Assembly (NCBI GenBank): GCA_964383565.1
Contig: CAYLIK010000183.1
Location: forward strand, 1 to 5,259
Length of the DNA: 5,259 bases
Source of the DNA: CANJQJ01 sp964383565
GTDB taxonomy: Bacteria; Pseudomonadota; Alphaproteobacteria; Sphingomonadales; Sphingomonadaceae
Direction of reading: 5' to 3'
Shown: positions 1 to 5,259 of the stretch, piece after piece
How positions within the stretch are numbered: the first letter of the stretch is position 1
Layout of the letters: every line of letters starts with the position of its first letter
Translations under genes and position numbers: made by a program
The notes under the pieces: generated by a model
The model's input: the letters and a program-made list of their open reading frames with translations, nothing else
Told to the model about the DNA's origin: nothing
The model's database searches: none

Positions 1-32
1 GTCTCGCGAGCGCAGCGCCTGCGGCTTGGTGG

Positions 33-53
33 ATGCTGAAACAAGTTCAGCAT
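33..53. repeat. Short intergenic hairpin repeat, sphingomonad type
   Basis: An 8-bp perfect stem, ATGCTGAA (33-40) and TTCAGCAT (46-53), closes a 5-base ACAAG loop. It lies just beyond the stop codon of the leftward hydrolase gene, so it would be in the 3' region of that transcript. There is no T-run after it on either strand, so a standard intrinsic terminator is not supported, although the hairpin could still protect the 3' end. From memory, this palindrome with its flanks is a very common dispersed intergenic element in sphingomonad genomes; that is recall and was not checked by search. The rest of 1-94 shows no other recognisable feature, and the short open frame across it reads through the repeat. 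Confidence 0.7.
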
Positions 54-94
54 GACGGTTCAATTGGAGCCTGCACCTTCCAGACTCGGACGCT

Positions 95-811
95 TCAAAG
101 GCTCGTCAGCAAAACCGCCAATTCCGTCGGTTTCGACAGGAATGGCGAATGGCTGGCCTCGATCTCGCGGACGGCCATGCCGGGGTGAACGCGGGCGAAT
201 ATGTGCTGCGCCTCCGGATCGATCGCCTGATCGCGGGTGCAGACGATGTAGGTCTTGCGGATCTTGCTGAAGCGATCGGGCGAGAGGGCGACGGGGGTGG
301 TCAGATAGCCGAGGTCAGTGGAGACGAGCGCTTCCGTGGCCGCGGCGACAATGTCGTCGGGGCAATCATTGTAGAAGATGTCGCGGGCCATTTCCCGCCT
401 GAAGCCGATGCGCGCGCCATCGTCGAGGACATAGGTGCCGACGCTTGCCTTCATCCCGTCGGCGGTCGCCATGGACTCGGCGGACTCGCCGTCGCGTGGG
501 ACGACTGCGCTGAGATAGACGAGATGGTCGATCGCGTCCGGCATGCGCTCGGCCACGCCTGATACGGTCATCCCGCCCAGCGAATGCCCAATCAGCATGA
601 CTGGCCTGGCCAGCCGGGCGATCGCCTCGGCGGTGGCTTCGATGCCCTCAGCGAGCGTCTTGGGCGTGGGATCGATTGTGCTGTCCCGCCCATAGCCGGG
701 CAGATCGACTGCGACTGCCCGACGCCCGATCGCTTCCAGCTCACGGATCAGCAGAGTCCAGCAAGTGGCGCGGTGCGCGCCGCCGTGGACCAGGACGATG
801 GGCGTATCCAT
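95..811 (-). CDS. Alpha/beta hydrolase, HNL/methylesterase-like
   Basis: This 238-residue protein is a complete small alpha/beta hydrolase, probably cytoplasmic because no signal peptide is visible. From the ATG at 811, VLVHGGAH near residues 7-14 gives the HG oxyanion-hole motif. GHSLGG at 75-80 is the nucleophile elbow with Ser77. CTRDQ near 191-195 supplies the probable acid Asp194, and SHSPFL near 220-225 supplies His221. The compact cap and the YIVCTRDQ-x-DPEAQ stretch resemble the plant hydroxynitrile lyase/methylesterase group and its bacterial esterase relatives. The substrate is unknown; an ester, thioester or lactone is most likely. The gene is second in a leftward pair and overlaps the SDR stop as TGATG. 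A GTG three bases upstream (814) is an alternative start, but AGGA at 818-821 is spaced better for the ATG. Family is confident, role is not. Confidence 0.9.
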   Translation of the reverse strand: MDTPIVLVHGGAHRATCWTLLIRELEAIGRRAVAVDLPGYGRDSTIDPTPKTLAEGIEATAEAIARLARPVMLIGHSLGGMTVSGVAERMPDAIDHLVYLSAVVPRDGESAESMATADGMKASVGTYVLDDGARIGFRREMARDIFYNDCPDDIVAAATEALVSTDLGYLTTPVALSPDRFSKIRKTYIVCTRDQAIDPEAQHIFARVHPGMAVREIEASHSPFLSKPTELAVLLTSL

Positions 812-821
812 CACATTTCCT
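809..821 (-). promoter_or_regulatory. Stop-start coupling site of SDR and hydrolase
   Basis: Read on the minus strand, the SDR ends with ATG TGA and the hydrolase begins in the same bases: TGA occupies 813-811 and ATG 811-809, sharing one base. AGGA (821-818) lies six bases before that ATG, a good Shine-Dalgarno spacing, but only three bases before the alternative GTG at 814. The arrangement favours the ATG and suggests that ribosomes finishing the SDR re-initiate on the hydrolase, giving linked expression of the two proteins. Confidence 0.7.
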
Positions 822-1548
822 GCGCCTGCGGGCGGATGATGATCTCGTTGATGTCGACATTGTCAGGCTCGTCCATCGCATAGGCGATTGCGCGGGCGAC
901 GCTGTCGGCGGGAAGGGCGATTTCGTGGGCGCCCTCGATGCGTTTCTGGGAGGCGGGATCGAGGATCTTCTCGAACAATTCGCTTTGGGTTGCGCCGGGC
1001 GAGACGATGGTCACGCGGATGCCGTCGCGGGTTACTTCCTGCCGCAGCGCTTCGGAGATCACGCGGACGGAATGCTTGCTGGCGGCATAGACCGCCGAGC
1101 CGCCGTTGATCTTGTGGCCAGCCACCGAGGCAATCGAGATTATGTGGCCGCTCTTCTGCAACTTCATCTGCGGAAGCACGGCGGCAATGGCGTAGAGGAC
1201 GCCCTTGATGTTGGTGTCGATGGTGCGGTCCCAGCCATCGACGTCGTACATGTCGAGGCGGGAGATCGGCATCACCCCGGCATTATTCACCAGCACGTCG
1301 ATCGATCCGAATTTTTCGAGAGTATGCGCGGCGATATTTTCGAGATCGGTGCGTTGGGTGACATCGCAGGGGAAGGTCGAGACTTTGCCGCCCTCCGCTT
1401 CGATCCGGGCCGCCAGCGATTGCAGCCGCTCGACCCTGCGGGCGCCGAGGACCACCGCTGCGCCGCTTTTCGCGAGCCGGAGCGCGACAGCTTCGCCGAT
1501 GCCGCTGCTTGCCCCGGTGATGATCACCGTCTTGTTCGCGATGGCCAT
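811..1548 (-). CDS. NADP-type short-chain dehydrogenase/reductase
   Basis: This is a full-length classical SDR of 245 residues, the usual length for the family. The Rossmann motif TGASSGIG is at 11-18. GARR at 35-38 places arginines after the second strand, which normally indicates NADP(H) preference. CDV at 61-63 and NNAG at 88-91 are the adenine-pocket and structural motifs. The catalytic tetrad is Asn113, Ser141, Tyr154 and Lys158 (YAASK), followed by SPG at 183-185. The C-terminal IIIRPQAQ resembles the YdfG/clavulanate-dehydrogenase-like SDR subgroup. It should oxidise a secondary alcohol or reduce a ketone; the substrate cannot be deduced. As first gene of the leftward pair beside a divergent thiolase, it could act as a 3-hydroxyacyl or hydroxysteroid-type dehydrogenase, but that is only contextual. 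The ATG at 1548 has a strong ribosome site. Confidence 0.94.
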   Translation of the reverse strand: MAIANKTVIITGASSGIGEAVALRLAKSGAAVVLGARRVERLQSLAARIEAEGGKVSTFPCDVTQRTDLENIAAHTLEKFGSIDVLVNNAGVMPISRLDMYDVDGWDRTIDTNIKGVLYAIAAVLPQMKLQKSGHIISIASVAGHKINGGSAVYAASKHSVRVISEALRQEVTRDGIRVTIVSPGATQSELFEKILDPASQKRIEGAHEIALPADSVARAIAYAMDEPDNVDINEIIIRPQAQEM

Positions 1549-1553
1549 CAGTG

Positions 1554-1561
1554 CCCCTCTC
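1554..1561 (-). promoter_or_regulatory. Ribosome binding site of the SDR gene
   Basis: On the minus strand GAGAGGGG lies five bases upstream of the ATG at 1548. This supports that start and marks the SDR as the first gene of its transcript. No convincing -35/-10 pair could be assigned for this direction. Confidence 0.65.
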
Positions 1562-1567
1562 TTTTAT

Positions 1568-1620
1568 CTAACATTGATTGGCAAACTTGTGACTGATATG
1601 GCTTGGCCAATCAATGATTG
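1568..1620. promoter_or_regulatory. Divergent control region with inverted-repeat operator
   Basis: The 87-bp gap between the divergent SDR and thiolase starts contains CATTGATTGGC (1572-1582) and its exact reverse complement GCCAATCAATG (1606-1616), 11 bp each with 23 bp between. The centre of symmetry, 1594, is within about two bases of the midpoint between the two start codons. A second reading of the same bases gives two 13-bp boxes 40 bp apart: CTAACATTGATTG (1568-1580), an imperfect palindrome, and CAATCAATGATTG (1608-1620), a perfect 6-1-6 palindrome. They match at 10 of 13 positions. Either pattern fits a dimeric helix-turn-helix regulator controlling both directions. The region is AT-rich compared with the genes, but I could not assign promoter hexamers with confidence. 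The regulator gene is not in the window. Confidence 0.65.
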
Positions 1621-1626
1621 TTTTTC

Positions 1627-1630
1627 GGAG
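1627..1630 (+). promoter_or_regulatory. Ribosome binding site fixing the thiolase start
   Basis: GGAG sits five bases before the ATG at 1636. An in-frame TTG at 1618 would add six residues (MFFGEH) not expected in thiolases. That TTG overlaps the perfect palindromic box at 1608-1620 and has no upstream Shine-Dalgarno, so the ATG at 1636 is preferred. Confidence 0.7.
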
Positions 1631-1635
1631 AGCAT

Positions 1636-2802
1636 ATGGCCCAGCCCACCGCCTATATCGTCGACGCCGTGCGCACCGCCGGGGGGCGGCGTAACGGGAA
1701 GCTCGCCGGGTGGCATCCGGCTGACATGGCGGGCGCGGTGCTCGATGCGGTGATCGCGCGCAGCGGGATCGATCCGGCGGTTGTCGAGGATGTGATCATG
1801 GGCTGCGTCAGCCAGGGCGGCGAGCAGGCGTTCCAGATCGGGCGCAATGCGGTGCTGGCCTCGAAGCTGCCCGAGTCGGTGCCGGCGGTGACGATCGACC
1901 GCCAGTGCGGCAGTTCCCAACAGGCGATCCAGTTCGCGGCCCAGGCGGTGATGTCGGGTACGCAGGATGTCGTGATCGCGGCTGGTGTCGAGAGCATGAC
2001 GCGGGTGCCGATGTTCTCGACCGGCTACCTGTTCGAGCAGACCGGGCTGGGTATCGCGAAATCGCCGCATCAGGAGGAGCGTTATCCCGGCGTCAAGTTC
2101 AGCCAGTTCGTCGGGGCTGAGATGATGGCGGACAAATATGGCTTCTCGCGCGAGGATCTCGATCGTTACGCGCTGGAAAGCCACCGGCGCGCCGCCGCCG
2201 CCACTGAACGCGGGGATTTCGATGCGGAGATCGTGCCGCTGACCGTCGACGGCGGCGAAATGCACAGTCGTGACGAGGGTATCCGGTTCGAGACCTCGCT
2301 GGAGCAGATCGCGGCGGTGAAGACGCTGCAGGAGGGCGGCAAGATTTCGGCCGCCAATGCCAGCCAGATTTGCGATGGCGCCTCGGCGGTGCTGGTCGTG
2401 TCCGAGCGGGCGCTGAAAGATCATGGCCTGACCCCGCTCGCGCGGGTTCACGCGCTCACCGTGACTGCCGGCGATCCGGTGATCATGCTCGAGGAGCCGC
2501 TCTTTTCAACCGACAAGGCGCTGCGAAAGGCGGGAATGCGGATCGAGGATATCGATCTTTATGAGGTGAACGAGGCGTTTGCGCCGGTGCCTTTGGCGTG
2601 GTTGCAACACACCGGCGGTGATCCGGCAAAGCTCAACGTCAATGGCGGGGCGATTGCGCTTGGTCATCCGCTGGGCGCGTCGGGCACCAAGCTGATGGCG
2701 ACCCTCGTGCATGCCCTTCGCAAGCGTGGCGGGCGCTATGGTCTCCAGACCATGTGCGAGGCGGGCGGCGTCGCCAATGTGACGATCGTGGAGCGGCTGT
2801 AA
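1636..2802 (+). CDS. Acetyl-CoA acyltransferase (thiolase)
   Basis: This 388-residue protein is a complete thiolase of normal length. It should cleave a 3-ketoacyl-CoA with free CoA, releasing acetyl- or propionyl-CoA, or run the reverse condensation, in the cytoplasm. The N-terminal YIVDAVRTAGGR is typical. The nucleophile is Cys91 in DRQCGSSQQA (88-97). NEAF is at 312-315, His344 lies in GGAIALGHPLGASG (337-350), and the second cysteine is Cys374. The last motif reads MCEAGG instead of the textbook CxGGGxG; I recall CE-x-GG-x-AN endings in degradative thiolases such as the FadA6-like group, which is only a hint of a steroid or ring-fragment substrate. It is the first gene of the rightward group, 64 bp before the flavoprotein. 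A fatty-acid or PhaA-type role cannot be excluded, and no symbol is assigned. Confidence 0.95.
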   Translation: MAQPTAYIVDAVRTAGGRRNGKLAGWHPADMAGAVLDAVIARSGIDPAVVEDVIMGCVSQGGEQAFQIGRNAVLASKLPESVPAVTIDRQCGSSQQAIQFAAQAVMSGTQDVVIAAGVESMTRVPMFSTGYLFEQTGLGIAKSPHQEERYPGVKFSQFVGAEMMADKYGFSREDLDRYALESHRRAAAATERGDFDAEIVPLTVDGGEMHSRDEGIRFETSLEQIAAVKTLQEGGKISAANASQICDGASAVLVVSERALKDHGLTPLARVHALTVTAGDPVIMLEEPLFSTDKALRKAGMRIEDIDLYEVNEAFAPVPLAWLQHTGGDPAKLNVNGGAIALGHPLGASGTKLMATLVHALRKRGGRYGLQTMCEAGGVANVTIVERL

Positions 2803-2864
2803 CCTCTCCTGCGATGCTTGTTATCGAACATCGAAAGGTTTAAGGTCGCGCAAAATAGGAGAGG
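2803..2864 (+). promoter_or_regulatory. Possible anti-Shine-Dalgarno hairpin before the flavoprotein
   Basis: CCTCTCCT (2803-2810), directly after the thiolase TAA, is the exact reverse complement of AGGAGAGG (2857-2864), the Shine-Dalgarno of the flavoprotein, whose ATG is at 2867. In the mRNA the two can pair over 8 bp, extended by a possible G-U pair (2811 with 2856). The 46-base loop holds a smaller imperfect hairpin (CGATG at 2812-2816 with CATCG at 2829-2833) and a direct repeat of ATCGAA (2823-2828 and 2830-2835). If the pairing forms, ribosomes finishing the thiolase would cover the upstream arm and expose the site, coupling the two genes. The complementarity is seen; the mechanism is inferred. 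Confidence 0.5.
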
Positions 2865-2866
2865 AT

Positions 2867-4543
2867 ATGTCGCCGATCATAGTCGAGGACGGTGAATCCG
2901 TCTCGTGGGACAAGCAAGCGGATGTTGTGGTGGTCGGCTTCGGCGGCGCTGGGGCGTCGGCGGCGCTTCAGGCGCATGAAGGCGGCGCCGAGGTCATCCT
3001 GCTCGATCGGTTCGGGGGCGGCGGTACGACTGGCTATAGCGGTGGCGTGATCTATGCGGGCGCGACCCGCTTCCAGCGCGAGGCAGGGTTCGACGATACG
3101 GTCGAGAATATGCTCGACTATCTGAAGCAGGAAGTGGGCGATGCGGTGAAGCCCGACACGCTGCGGCGTTTCTGCGAGGGCAGCGCGGCCGATGTCGACT
3201 GGTTGATCGCACATGGCGTGCGCTATTCTGGCGAGGCCTATCTCGACAAGATCACCTATCCGCCCGAGGGCAAATATCTCTATTATTCGGGCAACGAGAA
3301 ATCCCCGGCATTTGAGGCCAAGGCGAAGCCTGCGCCGCGCGGACATCGTGCGGTGGGCGCGGGTTTTGGCGGTGCGCATTATATCGCCGCGCTGCGCCGG
3401 GCTATCGAGGATGCCGGCATTGGGCTTATGCTGCACACGAGGGCCAATCGGCTGGTCTGCGATATTCAAGGAAAAGTTTTAGGAATAGAAGTGGTTGTGC
3501 TGGCTTCGAGCCAGCATGCGCGGCAGCAGGCCCTCTATTCGCGGGTCAGCCCCTATGTACCGCACAATCATGGGCGGACGGAGCGCGCGCTGCGGGAGAT
3601 GCGGGCGATGGAGGAAAAGCATGGCCGTACCCTGCTGATCCGCGCGCGGGGCGGGGTGGTGCTCAGCACGGGCGGTTTCGCCTACAGCCGCAAGCTCATC
3701 GACCAGCATGATCAGTTATTCGCGCGGCATTATGATGTGACGCATCGCCTTTCGACGATGGGCAATGACGGGTCCGGGCTTGAGATGGGCATCTCGGTCG
3801 GCGGGGCGCTCGGGCATATGGATTCGCTCTACATCGCCCGCAACATCGCGCCGCCCGAGGCGCTGCTCGACGGGATCATCGTCAACGGCAATGGCGCGCG
3901 GTTCGTGGCCGAGGATGCCTATGTCAGCATGATCGGTGGCGCCGTCGCGCGGCAACCCAATGGCGACGCATGGCTGATCGTGAACGGGCACAGCTTTCGC
4001 AAGTCGATCTGGGAAGCGATCACCTGCGGCTGGCAGCGCTTCAAATATTTCGGCGTGCCGATGCTGATCAACTATGCGGTGGGCGGCACGCGGCGCGGCG
4101 GATCGGCGGCGGCGCTGGCGCGTAAGATCGGGATCGATCCCGCGTTGTTGCAGGCGACGATCACGCAGCATGACCGCAGCATATCCGAAGGCGCGCCGGA
4201 CGCGGTGGGCAAGTCGAAAGCCTTGCGCAAGCCATTAGGGGAAGGACCATTTTACGCCGTCAATATGTGCATGAGCAATCGCCATGCGCTGACCAAGTTC
4301 ATGACGCTCGGCGGGCTGAGAGTCGATGAGGAGACCGGGGCCGTGCAACGCGCAGACGGGTCGGCCATCGATGGCCTTTATGCTGCCGGCATGTCGGCGG
4401 TGGGGCTGCATTCGCGGGAATATATCAGCGGGCTTTCGATCGCCGACGGTGTGTTCTCGGGGCGTCGCGCGGCGCGCCGCGCGGCCCCTGCAGTCGCACC
4501 AGCTGATCAGCGAACCCCCGCGGCCGGAGGAGGGATGAGATGA
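2867..4543 (+). CDS. FAD-dependent dehydrogenase, KstD/fumarate reductase-like
   Basis: This 558-residue flavoprotein has the FAD_binding_2 architecture shared by 3-ketosteroid delta-dehydrogenases and fumarate reductase flavoprotein subunits. The FAD Rossmann motif GFGGAG is at 24-29, with Asp47 in the ribose-binding position, followed by GGTTGYSGGVIYAG (52-65). STGGFA at 267-272 is the second flavin motif, FVAEDAY at 346-352 lies in the substrate domain, and GLYAAG at 503-508 precedes the C-terminal flavin segment. Tyr519 and Gly522 in SREYISG sit where KstD enzymes carry a catalytic Tyr and Gly, though the local motif differs from the classical YPGAG. It probably adds or removes a double bond next to a carbonyl. 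It has no signal peptide or heme motif, so it is probably cytoplasmic. The ATG has a strong Shine-Dalgarno (2857-2864). The superfamily is firm; the steroid substrate is a guess. Confidence 0.9.
   Translation: MSPIIVEDGESVSWDKQADVVVVGFGGAGASAALQAHEGGAEVILLDRFGGGGTTGYSGGVIYAGATRFQREAGFDDTVENMLDYLKQEVGDAVKPDTLRRFCEGSAADVDWLIAHGVRYSGEAYLDKITYPPEGKYLYYSGNEKSPAFEAKAKPAPRGHRAVGAGFGGAHYIAALRRAIEDAGIGLMLHTRANRLVCDIQGKVLGIEVVVLASSQHARQQALYSRVSPYVPHNHGRTERALREMRAMEEKHGRTLLIRARGGVVLSTGGFAYSRKLIDQHDQLFARHYDVTHRLSTMGNDGSGLEMGISVGGALGHMDSLYIARNIAPPEALLDGIIVNGNGARFVAEDAYVSMIGGAVARQPNGDAWLIVNGHSFRKSIWEAITCGWQRFKYFGVPMLINYAVGGTRRGGSAAALARKIGIDPALLQATITQHDRSISEGAPDAVGKSKALRKPLGEGPFYAVNMCMSNRHALTKFMTLGGLRVDEETGAVQRADGSAIDGLYAAGMSAVGLHSREYISGLSIADGVFSGRRAARRAAPAVAPADQRTPAAGGGMR
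4526..4534 (+). promoter_or_regulatory. Ribosome binding site inside the flavoprotein 3' end
   Basis: GGAGGAGGG lies within the last codons of the flavoprotein, encoding part of its Gly-rich tail, five bases before the ATG at 4540. That ATG overlaps the flavoprotein TGA as ATGA, the classic arrangement for translational coupling, and it fixes the start of the next gene. Confidence 0.85.
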
Positions 4544-5142
4544 AGATCGCACTGATCGGCGCCACCGGGAAGGTCGGCATGTGCCTGGTCAACGAACTAA
4601 CCTCGCGCGGGCATCCGGTGACGGGGATCGCGCGCTCGGTGCCCGAAGGCGACCCCGGCATTTCCGTGCGACAGGCGGACGCCAATGACCCGGCCGCTCT
4701 CGCTGAGGCGTTGCGTGGACATGATGCCGTGATGCTGGCGGGCCGCTTCGTCTCGGTCGATGCCGCTAAGATCATCGAGGCCTTGCAACTGGCGGGATTG
4801 CGTCGGCTGCTGGTGGTTGGCGGCGCGGGTTCGCTGTTCGTGTCGCCGGGCATGCAGCTTGTCGACACGGGGCTGATCCCCGAGCCGTTCCTGCCGGAGG
4901 TGACTGGCGGGCGGACCTTTCTGGAAACGCTCAAGAAGAGCGCGCTCGACTGGACCTTCCTGTCGCCGGCGGTCAATTTCGGACCCGGCGAGCGTACCGG
5001 CCATTACCGGCTGGGCGGTGACGATCTCATGCGCGACGAGAAGGGCGAGAGCCGCATTTCCTATGAGGATCTCGCCAAAGCGCTGGTCGATGAGCTTGAA
5101 GAGCCTCGGCACAGCCGGGCGAGATTTTCGATCGCCTACTGA
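4540..5142 (+). CDS. NAD(P)-binding oxidoreductase, NmrA/YwnB-like
   Basis: This 200-residue, single-domain protein belongs to the atypical SDR/NAD(P)H-binding group that includes YwnB, NmrA-like proteins and biliverdin reductase B. The dinucleotide-binding loop GATGKVG is at 7-13. IARS at 30-33 places Arg32 after the second strand, which favours NADP(H). QADANDPAAL (45-54) resembles the Asp-containing stretch after the third strand, and VVGGAGSLF (92-100) and LDWTFLSPA (136-144) are characteristic of the family. The C-terminal GERTGHYRLGG and SRISYEDLA stretches are also typical, and the length is normal. Classical SDR Tyr-x-x-x-Lys catalysis is absent, as usual here. It may be a quinone or flavin reductase, an accessory oxidoreductase or a redox sensor; nothing fixes the substrate. 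It is translated coupled to the flavoprotein, so a partner role in the same pathway is reasonable. Confidence 0.88.
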   Translation: MKIALIGATGKVGMCLVNELTSRGHPVTGIARSVPEGDPGISVRQADANDPAALAEALRGHDAVMLAGRFVSVDAAKIIEALQLAGLRRLLVVGGAGSLFVSPGMQLVDTGLIPEPFLPEVTGGRTFLETLKKSALDWTFLSPAVNFGPGERTGHYRLGGDDLMRDEKGESRISYEDLAKALVDELEEPRHSRARFSIAY

Positions 5143-5192
5143 GCCAATAGACGGACGTCGCGTCGGCAGAAGGCTGTTTGGACCATCACCTG

Positions 5193-5259
5193 TTCCCCGG
5201 CGAAGGCCGGGGTCCAGTTTAGCGGCGCGCGCAACTGGACCCCGGCCGTCGCCGGGGGA
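5193..5259. repeat. Long compound palindrome, sphingomonad intergenic repeat
   Basis: Two 25-base arms (5195-5219 and 5233-5257) are reverse complements at 24 of 25 positions, the only mismatch pairing A5203 with G5249 on one strand. They are separated by 13 GC-rich bases (5220-5232). Each arm is itself a small hairpin, CCCCGGC and GCCGGGG around a four-base loop (5195-5212 and 5240-5257). The right side reaches the window edge and may continue. It lies about 50 bases after the last stop codon of the rightward group and could act as a strong 3' RNA structure or transcription barrier, but there is no T-run. I remember such CCCCGGC-GAAG-GCCGGGG elements as very common between sphingomonad genes. 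The rest of 5143-5192 holds nothing I recognise. Confidence 0.85.

Noticed and set aside
3..188. Open forward frame beginning at the window edge and containing WMLKQVQHDG
   Set aside because: The stretch is the translation of the hairpin repeat and then runs antisense into the hydrolase gene. It has no ribosome site or domain.
1565..1570. TATCTA as a minus-strand -10 element (TAGATA) for the SDR
   Set aside because: Transcription would begin inside or after the ribosome site, and the matching -35 is poor.
676..1596. 306-residue forward open frame opposite the SDR and hydrolase
   Set aside because: The opposite strand carries two proteins with complete family motifs. The forward frame is a GC-rich shadow with low-complexity composition.
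1618..1635. TTG at 1618 as the thiolase start
   Set aside because: It lies inside the palindromic box, has no Shine-Dalgarno, and would add residues not usual for the family. The ATG at 1636 has GGAG at a good distance.
1564..2451. 295-residue reverse open frame opposite the thiolase
   Set aside because: The forward strand encodes a full thiolase with all catalytic residues. The reverse frame is rich in Arg, His and Leu, as expected for an antisense shadow.
2840..3469. 209-residue reverse open frame opposite the flavoprotein
   Set aside because: It overlaps the FAD-binding region of a well-supported protein and shows no domain of its own.
5195..5257. Intrinsic terminator for the rightward genes
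   Set aside because: The stem is strong, but no T-run follows on either side within the window, so it is reported as a repeat only.

Overview
The window looks like a chromosomal catabolic region from a GC-rich alphaproteobacterium, most likely a sphingomonad (Sphingomonas, Sphingobium, Novosphingobium or relatives). The clues are the high GC content with strong third-position GC, good Shine-Dalgarno sites, short intergenic gaps, and two intergenic palindromes (33-53 and 5193-5259) of types I remember as abundant in sphingomonad genomes. The taxonomic call rests on memory of these repeats and codon style; no search was run.

Layout: five complete genes in two divergent groups around an 87-bp control region (1549-1635). 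Leftward group: a classical NADP-type short-chain dehydrogenase/reductase (811-1548), then an alpha/beta hydrolase (95-811) joined to it by a TGATG stop-start overlap. Rightward group: an acetyl-CoA acyltransferase (thiolase, 1636-2802), a large FAD-dependent dehydrogenase of the fumarate reductase/3-ketosteroid dehydrogenase superfamily (2867-4543), and a small NmrA/YwnB-like NAD(P)-binding protein (4540-5142) that overlaps the flavoprotein by four bases. No gene is visibly broken, and there is no RNA gene, insertion sequence or CRISPR array. No stretch above 300 bases lacks a gene.

How the genes may work together: a thiolase next to a KstD-like flavoprotein, an SDR and a hydrolase resembles the accessory catabolic islands sphingomonads use for steroid, terpenoid or other alicyclic carboxylic acids. 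In such a scheme the flavoprotein would introduce a double bond next to a carbonyl, the SDR would interconvert hydroxy and keto groups, the hydrolase would cleave an ester, thioester or C-C bond, and the thiolase would remove an acetyl or propionyl unit as its CoA ester. This is inference: the substrate cannot be read from the sequence, and no CoA ligase, hydratase, acyl-CoA dehydrogenase or regulator lies in the window.

The most interesting non-coding signals are an 11-bp perfect inverted repeat placed almost exactly midway between the two divergent start codons, probably a shared operator, and an 8-bp perfect complement between the bases just after the thiolase stop and the Shine-Dalgarno of the flavoprotein, which could couple the translation of the two genes.
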